A stretch of DNA of 64,000 bases from Eucommia ulmoides (Eukaryota; Streptophyta; Magnoliopsida; Garryales; Eucommiaceae). The notes beneath the pieces were generated by a model. The model ran no database searches. It had not been told where the DNA came from and saw only the letters and a list, made by a program, of their open reading frames with translations. The stretch's first letter is position 1. Every line of letters starts with the position of its first letter. The stretch is taken from NCBI GenBank assembly GCA_016647705.1, contig CM028328.1, positions 3,559,311 through 3,623,310 on the forward strand, given 5' to 3'. Positions 9,550-19,585 of the stretch are shown one piece after another. The translations under genes were made by a program, and so were the position numbers.

Positions 9550-11187
9550 CTCTCTTAGTTGTTCTATCTTTAGATTATAGCTTTTTATCAGTTTCTCAAA
9601 TAACTACTACTTTATCTTGTGTTGTCATTTTTTGGTCTGATTTTTGTGTGTTTAAGAACATCAAAACCAGAAAAACGATTGGTCGTGGTACTAAACGAGG
9701 GAAGTTGTATTACTTGGACTTGGAATCAAAAAGTACCAAAAATCTACGACGAGCTCTGGAAGTAGTTGGTTTTGAATATAAAAAAAGAAAGAAATATGGT
9801 TACGGCATCGCCGGTTTGGACATGCTTCCTTTAGATACCTTAAAAGGTTATTTCCCAATTTATTGAGAGGAGTCGATGTTTCTAGTTTTCACTGTGAGAC
9901 GTGTGAACTTGCAAAGAGCCATCGTGTTCGTTTCCGTTACGGTTGAATAAAGGCCCACTTTCATTTATGATTATTCATTCTGACGTCTGGGGTCTATTGA
10001 AGGTTGATACTTTAGGAGAGGCACGTTGGTTTGTAATGTTTATTGATGACTGTACCAGGATGACATGGTTTTGCTTGATGAAGTTCAAAAGTGAAGTGAA
10101 CTCGATATTTCAAAAGTTTCATAAAATGATTGAAACTCAGTACAATAGAAAGATTCAAATTCTTCGTAGTGATAATAGTAGAGAATATTAGAGTACTGAA
10201 TTTCAACATTATTTGGAAGCACAAGGAATGGTCCCTTACACAACTTGCTCCACTACACCTCAACAAAACGGGGTGGCCGAGAGGAAAAATCGACACTTGT
10301 TGGAGGTTGTTCGAGCTTTGCTAACTGAAGCCTATATGCCATTGTCTTATTGGGGAGAAACTTTAACTTCAACAACTTATTTAATCATTCGGATACCTTC
10401 CAACATTCTCAATTTCAAGACACCGTTCCAAACTCTAAATGATGGGATTATGGCTCGAGCTGTCTCAAGTTTACCGCCTCATGTCTTTGGATGTGTGGTG
10501 TTTGTACATCAACACAAGTATCAACGCACCAAGTTAACTCCTCAAGCATTGAGATGTGTTTTTGTTGGGTATGTCACTCATCAAAAAGGATATCGGTGTT
10601 ATCATCCTCCAACACGCCGATTATTTATCACGATGGATGTTGTTTTCCATGGAGATACAATGTACTTCTCCGAACATGAATTTCAAGGAAAGCACCAAAA
10701 GGAAATTCAAAGTCTAGATTATGATAATGAAGATGGGGGCTACTTGGAGATAACTGATATGACATTGTATTCTAGTGGTAATGACTCACTTACTGGAGTA
10801 AATGAAGAAATGAGTGAATTGGAGATACGTAGTATGAGATTAGATCAAAAGAGTGATAAGCAACTGATAACTGAAGAGGGGGATCATTCTCCAACTCAGC
10901 CAGAATCCGAGGTTCTAGAAAATATAGCTTCATCCCCAGTTAATATATCACACCAATTGTTTACTGAAGATGTTCCTGAGCCACACAGTAGACAGTTACC
11001 ACAACGTTACACGAGAGATATTCCTAAATCTACATATGAACTTGAGCTCTCTAGTAAAGTAAAATATCCTATGAGCCATTATGTGTCCAACCATCATTTG
11101 TCAGAATCAAATATGTCATTTGTGAATCAATTATCTGTTGTATCTATTCCTAACAGTATGCAGGAAGCCTTATCTGATCCCAGGTAG
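9550..11187 (+). pseudogene. copia 1 pre-integrase and integrase (broken)
   Basis: Starts in the GAG-pre-integrase segment (LSVSQITTTLSC, KTRKTIGRGTKRGKLYYLDL). A frameshift near 9785 breaks the HHCC zinc-binding region, whose distal part (CETCELAKSHRVRF) is read in another frame. The core follows at 9943: HSDVWG with the first Asp, FIDDCTR, and RSDNSREY with the second Asp. A TAG at 10189-10191 interrupts the frame before TPQQNGVAERKNRHLLEV, which holds the catalytic Glu. After that come the C-terminal copia motif (CVFVGYVTHQKGYRCY) and a variable linker up to a stop at 11185-11187. It cannot give a functional integrase. Confidence 0.9.
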
Positions 11188-11899
11188 AAAACAGCTATGA
11201 AAGAAGAGATGAAATCTTTTGAAAAGAATGAAACATGAGAACTAGTTGTTCTTCTACCAGAAAAAAAACCCAGTTGGATGTTGGTGGATATACACCGTGA
11301 AGTACAAGGCTGATGGCACAATTGAGCGCTTTAAAGCAAGACTGGTAGAAAAGGGATACACTTAACCTACGGGATTGATTACACATAAACATTTGTGCCT
11401 ATAGCCAAAATCAACACAATTTGTGTTCTGCTGTCTTTAGCTACGAACTTAGATTGGCTCTTACAACAATTTGATGTGAATAATATTTTTTTGCATGGTT
11501 AATTATCTGAAGAAGTTTACATAGATCTCCCACCGGGATGCATGATACCAAAAAGACACAACCAAAAGGTTTTCGGACTAAATAAATCAATGTTTGGGTT
11601 TAAGTAATCTCCTAGAGCATGGTTTGGAAGGTTTATAAAATCTATGATAGCCTTTGACTATCATGAAAGCAACTCAGATTATACTATTTTCCTCAAAAGG
11701 GAGCAAAGTAAGATAACTGCGCTCATTGTATATGTGAATGATATGGTGGTTACAAGAAATGATCCTAATGAAAGGAAGGCATTGCAAAATTACTTGTCAA
11801 AAGAATTTGAAATGAAAGATCTAGGTCCTCTGAAATATTTTTTTGGGATTGAAGTATCCCGATCTAACAAAGGAATATTTCTATCTCAAAGAAAATATG
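11188..11899 (+). pseudogene. copia 1 reverse transcriptase, N-terminal part (broken)
   Basis: Recognisable copia RT motifs separated by stops: an EEMKSFEKNET-like start, TFVPIAKINTI, QFDVNN(I/A)FLHG, EEVYIDLPPG, KSMFGFK, then an open segment 11644-11904. The catalytic motif reads YVNDM in place of YVDDM, so the first aspartate of the active site is lost. The gypsy element is inserted directly after FLSQRKY at 11899. Confidence 0.9.
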
Positions 11900-12266
11900 T
11901 GTAGACACGGCATTTTTGACCGCCTCGCAAAAAAATTATACTTTATTTTATAGTTACCTTTTTTTTTTTATTTTATTTATTTTGTTTTGATTGTACCATA
12001 TTTATGCGGTTTAATACTGTTAAATTAAGTTTTATTAATCTCTTAAGTAAATTAAATATTAGTAATTGATTTTTTTTTTTTTTGGTTTTGTAGATTTTTC
12101 GAAGTGGAATGAAAACGCGTTAATTCGGAACAAAATGGACAAGAAACAGACGAGAACGAGAGAGGCCTGGACCGAATGCCGGGGGGGGGGCTGCAAAAAG
12201 GTCGCTGGTGCGACCAGTGGTCTGGCCTCATGTGCGGCCAGCAAGGGGGGTGTCCCCCCTGCTTTT

Positions 12267-12325
12267 GGGTGCACCGAATTCGGTGCACCCAAAAGCTGGT
12301 GGGTGCACCGAAATTCGGTGCACCC
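12267..12325. repeat. Paired perfect palindromes in the gypsy LTR
   Basis: Two near-identical palindromes lie side by side: 24 bp at 12267-12290 and 25 bp at 12301-12325. Both are built from GGGTGCACCGAA and its reverse complement and are separated by 'aaaagctggt'. They recur in the 3' LTR at 23663-23685 (one base shorter at the right end) and 23697-23721. They lie about 70-130 bp upstream of the TATA box, so they are more likely promoter-region DNA signals than part of the 5' transcript end. Confidence 0.9.
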
Positions 12326-12394
12326 ACCCCTTTTTTTTAATATTTTCTTACCTTTTTCGCACGCCTTTGTTCGGGAGAGTTTTCAGAAATTTCC

Positions 12395-12402
12395 TATAAA
12401 TA
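12395..12402 (+). promoter_or_regulatory. Predicted TATA box of the gypsy 5' LTR
   Basis: tataaata in the LTR, followed about 25-30 bp later by a purine-rich stretch where transcription of the element would be expected to start. The identical motif is at 23791-23798 in the 3' LTR. Confidence 0.65.
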
Positions 12403-12717
12403 GAAGAGGGCTCAGACAACTCAGGAGAGGAAAATTTTGGAGGGGAATAAATATTTTAGAGGAATTTTTGTAAGGGAGAGGGGAAATCTGGAGAAAATTT
12501 TTGAAGAAAATAATATTATTTTCATTTTATTGTAATTTTGAAGAAGAAAAATCTCCAAGAAGGTGGTAAATTTTCATCTGTTGTAAATCTTACTCTTATT
12601 TTTTAAGTTGTTATTATACTAATTTTTTTTTTTTTTGTAAATTAGATTTTTTTTTTCTTTTTTTTTTCTTTAATATTTATTTATTTATTTATTACTTTTT
12701 TTTTTTGAGTAAATAAA

Positions 12718-13190
12718 ACGAGGTGGAAAATTCCCAACCTTCAATTTGAACGGCTTAAATTTAGAAGGGAATTACTCTCCTCGATGCGTGTGTGCGGGTG
12801 TTTTATTTAATTTGTATTAAATATAATGTGCTAACAATACGAGGTGGAAAATTCCCAACCTTCAATTTGAATGGCTAAAATTTAGAAGGGAATTACTCTC
12901 CTTGATGCGTGTGTGCGGGTGTTTTATTTAATTTGTATTAAATATAATGTACTAACAATACGAGGTGGAAAATTCCCAACCTTCAATTTGAACGGCTTAA
13001 ATTTAGAAGGGAATTACTCCCCTCGATGCGTGTGTGCGGGTGTTTTATTTAATTTGTATTAAATATAATGTACCAACAAGATGAGGTGGAAAATTCCCAA
13101 CCTTCCATCAGAACGGCCTAGGTTTAGAAGGGAGATCACTTCCCTCAATGTGTGGGTATTTGTGTATGTGTATATAAGGAGGATTTAAAA
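12718..13190 (+). repeat. LTR minisatellite, four units of about 121 bp
   Basis: Units start near 12718, 12839, 12960 and 13080 with acgaggtggaaaattcccaa. The last unit is more diverged (aagatgaggtgg, catcagaacggcctagg). The 3' LTR carries eight units of the same repeat. Confidence 0.95.
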
Positions 13191-13586
13191 ATAAAATAAA
13201 AACATTCGGATTTAAATTCTAATTGGACTTAATCGGATAAGGTACCGTCTTTGGACGGGCGTCTTGGGGTGCTTGACACCTTCCCCGAGCGTAACTGACC
13301 CCCGAACTCTTTAAACGAATCTCAGGTCAGACCATGTTATTTTTGGAGTCAAATTTTACTTAAGCCATTGTTTTAAAATTATTTTCAAAAAAGAAAAATA
13401 TGATGACCTAGCACATCATTTAAACCCAATACTAGGTGACGACTCTTTTTTTCTAAAACAGGTTTAAGTATATTTTAATGAGAAAATCGACGTTTTTAAA
13501 AACCCTTCTCGTTTTACCAGCGCCAAGCATATAAACACATATCTATATTTTTTTGGTTTTCTCTGAAAAATCGGGGCGCGTTCAGC

Positions 13587-13604
13587 TGGCGACTCCACTG
13601 GGGA
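13587..13604 (+). other. gypsy primer-binding site
   Basis: tggcgactccactgggga two bases after the 5' LTR. This motif is typical of plant Tat/Ogre-type elements, where it is described as pairing with a tRNA 3' end (tRNA-Arg in Ogre). The pairing was not checked here. Confidence 0.7.
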
Positions 13605-13726
13605 ACGGCTGAGGGTCGAGCCCAATATGTCTGAATAAGTCCAACTAATCTAAAGTCCGAATGTTAAATTTTGTTTTATTTTTTCTCTCAATTCAGTAAA
13701 TAAGTTGTGATTTTTTTTATATCATT

Positions 13727-13809
<83 letters not shown>

Positions 13810-14293
13810 ATTTTTTTATTTTTTTTCCTTATTTCCTCTCAGGCCCTTATATCGTTGTAAATCCTCTGACAAAAACAAAACTGTTTTGTATCCATATTAT
13901 CCTCTCAGGATTCTATGATACAAGACGAGAAAGGGTTTTTTTGTACTTGATGGATTTATGACGTCTGGGGAAGTCCTAAAAAAAAAAAAAAAAAAAAAAG
14001 CACACCAAACAAGTTCAAAGTTTTCAATATCGGTAGGGAACGACAAAAAAAAAAACAAAAAATAATAATTTTTTTTTTTTTTTTTTTAAATTAGTCGTTA
14101 TCGAAATTGAAATCTTCGAATTAGAAAGGGCTTTAAGGCCACCTAAGACCCACGTGAACTAAAAAAATGATTTTTTTTTGTAGGTGAAAAAGAAAAGGAC
14201 AAGACAAAGAAAATTGGTCCCAGAAAAGCAAATCCAGTTCCCCCCTTTCGAAGTCCGATCTTTACACGCAGTCGAGCACAGACTCATTCCAGG
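13605..14293 (+). other. gypsy 5' untranslated region with (TA)n tract
   Basis: Leader between primer site and gag. It includes a (TA)n run at about 13729-13806 and several A or T homopolymers. No ORF is believed; the IYIYIY ORF is a translation of the microsatellite. Confidence 0.75.
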
Positions 14294-16660
14294 ATGACAT
14301 CAGAAAGCAATCCCGAATCTCCCCGAACGACCCAGATAGCTCAGATGCAGGAAACTATTGACAGGTTGATGGAAATGATCAATGAACTTAGTCGACCTCA
14401 GGAGGTGCCTATTCCTCCGTCCAACGGGACTCCTGTAACTGAATCCCCAAATGGAAACCCTGCAAGTATCGGGATGGAGAACTCAGGGCCGAATTCGAAC
14501 CACGTCGGCCCGAACTTTGCAGTACCGGTCTACTATGGACCTCAGATGGGCCCTCATCCTTTCGCCTATAGAGCTCCGACATATCCCATCCAGGGGCATG
14601 TCTATCAGGCCTCGCCAGAGGGCTCGGCCCCCACCGCCCCGCAGATCCTCATTCACCCGGAGAGGGTCGTTGCTCCACCAAACAATTCAAATGATAGCCA
14701 ACCAGCCCCGGCCATTGAAACTGAAAACAAAGAAGAGAATGGCCCTCCACCGGCTTGGCTTCTGAAAATGGAGAAATTGGAAAAAACTATGGAAGAATAG
14801 CAAAAGGAGAAGCCATCCAGGAAAGCGACGTACAAGGAGTTGTCAGCACCACCCGGGATTGTGTACCCGAAAAATTTCGTGGTTCCAGAATTCACAAAAT
14901 ATGATGGCACTGGCCCTCCAGAATGGCATGTCAGCATTTACAAAGAGGAGTTAGGAATTCATGCTCGGAACGAAGACCTTTGCCTAAAGATGTTTCGGAG
15001 ATCGTTGAAAGGGCCGGCTCTCAACTGGTACATGACCCTGGAGCTATCACAGATTAAAACATTTGAAGATCTGGTAGAGGCCTTCTGTGAGCAATATGTG
15101 TACAATAGGGATGCCGCGCCAGACCGCAATACCCTCTACCAGATACTGAAAAATAAAGACGAAAGTTTCCGGAGGTATACTGCTCGTTGGAGGGAAGAGG
15201 CTGCTAAAGTTGTCCCTAAGCTGAGCGAGGAGGCTCAGTTAGAGATATTCAAGTCAATTCAGTCACCGCCGTTCTATCGAGATCTCTCGAGCATAGCAGT
15301 GGTTTCTTTCGGCGATGCGATCAAACAGGCCGAGGTGACGGAAGAAGGAATAAGGAGCGGAAAAATTGAAGGGGCCCAATCCAATCTGACGAAAAGGTCA
15401 GCCCCGCCAAAGATGAAAGAAAATGAAGTAGCTGTTGTCGTTTCCCCTCGGCAAACCCATTACCAGAACTACCTCCAAGCTTCTTGTCCCCAGAACTACC
15501 CGAACCAGAACAACCAATATCACAACTACCCTCCTCAAAATCGCCAAAACCAAAATTATCCTCAAAACCAACCCTATTCCCAAAGCCGCCTCCGCTATTA
15601 CCAAAATGTACCTCCCCCTTATCAAAACCACATTCCCCAATATTACCCTCAAGCCTACCCAACACCCTCTTACCATACCTATCAACCACGCCCGAACACC
15701 CCACCTCAAATTCCTAACCGCACTCCAAGGTCAGGAACCCAATACCACCAAGACCTTCTACCTCATGCTATTGGGGGAAATTTCCAGAACGACAACAGAG
15801 AGCTACAAGACCTTCCGGTCTCGATCACCGAGTTGTACCGGAATTGTTTGAAGCAGGGGATGCTGACGCCCCTTCCATTCTACGAAGTTAAACCTGGGAG
15901 TAAAGCAGCTTCTTCAAATACTTTCTGTGAATACCACTCGGGAACCAGAGGACATGCGACTGAGCAATGCTTTCAGCTAAAAGACAAAATTCGGGAGTTT
16001 ATACGGACCGGAGCCATCACGTTTCCTAAAAAACCTGAGGCCGGTACGCCAAATTGTCAGCAAAATCCGTTGCCTGAACACGCCTCCTCAGGAAGTGACG
16101 TCAATCTAATTTTCACAGAGGAGGTCGAAGAAGAAGTTGATGTGATCGATATCGGTGGTGTTTATTTACACCCGGAGGTTCTCTACGGAGGGTTCGAATT
16201 ACATCTAGAAAGGGTAGCCCAAAAACTGGAGAAATCTCTAGTTTTGTCTTTCCCAATCCAAAAGATGGTGGAAAATCTCAATAAGGTTCCATGGAATTAT
16301 GAGATCGTCGCTAAAACAGGAGAAGGAGAAGAATTGCCAATCTCAGTAGGAGAAACCAGTGGAATCACTCGGTCTGGAAGGGTGTATACGCCACAGGATT
16401 TGATCAGGATTCCTGTAAGGGAACCAAGAGGGGCTCTGAAAAAGCCGGTGTCAGAACCGGAGGCTCACGACTTCCTAAAGGCAATGAAGAATTCAGAATA
16501 CAAGATAGTGGAGCAACTCAGCAAAGCACCGGCGCAAATTTCGATGCTCTCACTACTCCTATCCTCAGAAGTGCATAGACAGGCACTGCTGAAAGTCCTA
16601 AATGAAGCCCACTTGCCTAACACGATCTTTCCGGAGAAGTTTGTCACTCTGGTCGAGTAG
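14294..16660 (+). pseudogene. gypsy gag (in-frame TAG)
   Basis: gag of the Tat-type element, 788 sense codons plus one internal TAG (14798-14800). The part before the TAG has a coiled-coil-like start (MQETIDRLMEMINEL) and a Pro-rich linker. After it comes the retrotransposon gag core: PPGIVYPKNFVVPEFTKYDG, KMFRRSLKGPALNWYM, RRYTARWREEA. Then a Gln/Asn/Tyr/Pro-rich spacer (about 15440-15720) and one zinc-knuckle-like motif (CEYHSGTRGHATEQC at about 15929). Gag packages the element's RNA in cytoplasmic particles. Another TAG at 16658-16660 ends the frame before protease. Confidence 0.92.
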
Positions 16661-16701
16661 GTCCTAGAATCTAACACCATCACTTTCACAGATGACGAGA
16701 T

Positions 16702-17687
16702 GGAACAGGTCACAACAAGCCTTTGAATATCACGGTCGAAAGCCATGGAATATTCATAGCTCGGGTGCTGATTGACAATGGATCGGCACTAAATATCTGT
16801 CCTTTGTCGACCCTGGAAGAAATGGGGATAGATCTATCACAGGTTCGATCGTCTAAGATGGTTATCCGAGCATTCGATGGGGCTAAGAGAGATAGTGTTG
16901 GAGAAATTGACCTGCCAATTGAAATTGGTCCAATACAGTTCAATGCGAAGTTCCAAGTGCTCGACATACCTGCTTCGTACAACCTGTTGTTGGGGAGGCC
17001 ATGGATCCATAACGCTGGGGCAGTGCCTTCATCTCTACATCAGAAGATCAAGTTTATCATTAATGACACACTGTACGTGATCAGGGCTGATTCAGATATC
17101 ATACCTTTTCATCAAGCGATAAGTCGGCATGTCCCGTTAACAGATGTCGGAAAGGAGAAGGAGAAGATTGAAGCCTCCTATCACGTGTTCGACGTTGCGA
17201 ATGCTACCTTTGTGAAGGAAGGAGGACATGAGATGACATCATCACTGTCTAACACTGTGGCCTTCGTTGCTAAAGAAATGAAGTCTCGGGGTTGCATTCC
17301 CAGGAAAGGTTTGGGCAAGAATCTAGACGGAATTACAGAACCGATAGAAGTCAAGGAGAAGAAGGGGAGATTCGGATTGAGATACGAGCTGACAAAAGCA
17401 GACAGGGCAAAATTCTTCCGGAAGAAGAGGGATGGATCCCCAGAAAACCAGCCAATGAAAATTCCGCATATCCGGGTCACTTTCCCCTATCCAGCAGAAA
17501 CCCTCAACAAAGGGAAGGAGACCGCCGGATTCAAGTTGCACCCTGAGAGAGTAATGATCAAGGAAGCTGTGAATGTAATCATGAGAGACGAGGCAGGGCC
17601 AAGTCATGGGTCTGGTATTCGAACCAAGGGAAAAGAAAAGCTGCAGAAATGGGATTCTTGTTCTCTCCCAATTCGCCAGGCGTTTCA
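16702..17687 (+). pseudogene. gypsy aspartic protease with G-patch-like segment
   Basis: Protease region in a frame shifted from gag. The junction near 16701 looks like a small deletion, since the FTDDEM segment is in the gag frame and HNKPLNITVESH in the new one. The catalytic motif is LIDNGSALN (DNGS variant seen in plant Tat elements), followed by a flap-side hydrophobic segment and the second motif LLLGRPW. At about 17263-17388 a segment with KSRGCIPRKGLGKNLDGI and KGRFGLRYE resembles a G-patch. The frame ends at a TAA (17689-17691) that falls inside the predicted intron, so splicing would remove it. Confidence 0.85.
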
Positions 17688-17841
17688 GTAAACTTAGGGA
17701 GATTTTCTGTTGGTCATCCCTCCATCCACCTTGCCTTCTAGATGGAAAGGGATTTTGCTTTGTAATGGGTTTTTATATTTAATGAATGCAATTCTGTTTT
17801 ATCCGACATATGGTTTAAATGTTTAAATTTTATGCTTTCAG
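17688..17841 (+). other. Predicted intron between protease and reverse transcriptase
   Basis: gt at 17688-17689 (gtaaac) and ag at 17840-17841 after the pyrimidine-rich tatgctttcag. The segment is T-rich (154 bp), and removing it restores one frame from protease into RT, rebuilding the split Gln codon. Introns at this place are known from Ogre-type elements. Basis here is sequence only; there is no transcript evidence. Confidence 0.7.
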
Positions 17842-19582
17842 GATGTCTAAAACACTAGTGTATGATGCATGCGATATAACTGAGCCAGAGTGCGATAAGT
17901 ATGATTTCAATGCAGAACCAGACCATAACCCGATGGGAGTGGAAGCAGAAGATGACTCTTGCCAGCCAGACGATGGTGAGATCCGAAAAGCTTTCACGGA
18001 GTTCGAGAACAAGCCGATTCCCAGTAACGATGAGACCGAGTTGATAAACTTGGGGACCTCGGAAGAGTTGAAGGAAGTAAAGATTGGATCAGCCCTCATG
18101 ACTCTAGAAAAGAAAGAGTTGACAACGCTCTTAATTTCCTACCAAGATATCTTTGCCTGGTCCTACGATGACATGGTAGGACTGGACAAGAGTATCGTGG
18201 CCCATAAGCTGCCGCTAAAGCCGGGGAGTGTACCAGTCAAACAAAAGTTGAGGAAACTGAGGCCCGCTGTCAGCCTCGAGGTCAAGGAGGAGATCGTGAA
18301 GCAATTCAATGCCCGAATTATTGAAGTCTGTAACTACAGTGAATGGCTCTCAAATGTCGTTCCCGTGCCAAAGTCCTCAGGAAAAATCAGAGTCTGCGTG
18401 GACTATCGTGATCTCAACCGGGCGAGTCCAAAAGATGATTTTCCACTGCCAAACATTCACATCATCATCGATAATACTGCGGGGCGAAATCTCTATTCTT
18501 TCGCCGATGGGTTCTCTGGCTATAATCATATTCTGATGGATGAGAAAGATCAAGAAAAGACAGCCTTCACTACCCCATGGGGAGTCTTTTGCTATAGGGC
18601 GATGCCTTTCGGTCTCAAAAACGCCGGGGCAACATACCAAAGAGTAATGACGACCCTCTTTCATGATATGATGCACAAGGAGATGGAGGTATATGTAGAT
18701 GACATGATCGTTAAATCACAGGAGAACGAGGATCATCTCTGCCATTTGAAAAAGATGTTCGACAGACTTCGAAAGTACCAGCTCAAGCTCAATCCAGCAA
18801 AATGCGCATTTGGGGTGGCTTCCGGAAAACTTCTTGGTTTCATGGTAAATCGCCATGGAATCGAGATTGATCCTGCAAAGACGAAGGCCATTCGTGAGAT
18901 GCCGCCACCGAGAAATGAGAAAGAAATTCGAGGTTTTCTGGGGCGATTAAATTTCATAGCTCGATTCATCTTCCAACTCACTGCCACTTGTGAGCCAATC
19001 TTCAAGCTACTTCGAAACGAAAGTGACGAGCGATGGAATGCAGATTGCCAGAATGCCTTGGAGAAAATTAAAGTCTATCTAACGAACCCTCCCGTTCTAG
19101 TGCCGCCTCGGGAGAAGGTTCCGTTATTACTATATTTGTCAGTTCTCGACTCCTCCATGGGAGCTATTCTTGGGCAACTCGATAAATCTGGAAAGAAGGA
19201 GCAAGCCATCTACTACCTCAGCAAGCGCTTCACGAAGTATGAGGAAAATTATACCTTGCTGGAGAGGACCTGTTGTGCATTGGCTTGGTCCGCTCAAAGA
19301 CTGCGCCATTATATGCTCCCACTGACTACCTACTTGATAGCCAGGATGGATCCCTTAAAATACATCTTCGAGAAGTCGATTCTGTCAAGAAAGGTTGCAA
19401 AATGGCAGATGCTGCTGACGGAGTTCGATATCATCTACAAGACCGAAAAGTCAGTGAAGGGCCAGGCGATAGCAGATCAGTTGGCTAGTTGTCCAGCTCA
19501 AACGGATAACCAGCCTCTTGAGACGCTATTCCCTGACGAGTCGATTCATGCGGTGGATGAAGAAAATGAGGAAACAGTCTGA
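17842..19582 (+). pseudogene. gypsy reverse transcriptase and RNase H (ends at TGA)
   Basis: The first ATG after the predicted acceptor is 17843. RT motifs in order: KLRKLRPAVSLEVKEEI, VVPVPKSSGKIRVCVDYRDLN, SFADGFSGYNHI, YRAMPFGLKNAGATYQ, and the active site VYVDDMIVKS, intact. The RNase H domain follows (DSSMGAILGQ, YYLSKRFTKYEENYTLLE, RLRHYML, GQAIADQLAS). The TGA at 19580-19582 is in the same frame as the next segment and stands where related elements usually have Trp before the YFDGA motif, so a TGG to TGA change is likely. The RT/RNase H part itself appears complete. Confidence 0.95.
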
Positions 19583-19585
19583 AAA

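Larger units (their letters stand above)
11900..13584 (+). repeat. gypsy 5' LTR (1685 bp)
   Basis: Starts TGTAGACACGGCATTTTTG and ends GGGGCGCGTTCA. It contains two neighbouring palindromes (12267-12290 and 12301-12325), a TATA box, T-rich tracts, and four tandem units of about 121 bp (from 12718). The partner is at 23273-25460. Confidence 0.95.

Noticed and set aside
12052-12473. ORFs of 63-135 codons in both gypsy LTRs (also 23423-23869)
   Set aside because: They span the palindromes and the TATA region, differ between the two LTRs, and have no known domain; they look like chance frames in GC-rich LTR DNA.
13707-13961. 84-codon ORF starting with an IYIYIY run
   Set aside because: It is a (TA)n microsatellite translated.
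15321-15851. Gly-rich, Ser/Pro-rich and Thr-rich ORFs overlapping gag
   Set aside because: They are shadow frames of the Gln/Asn/Pro-rich gag spacer.
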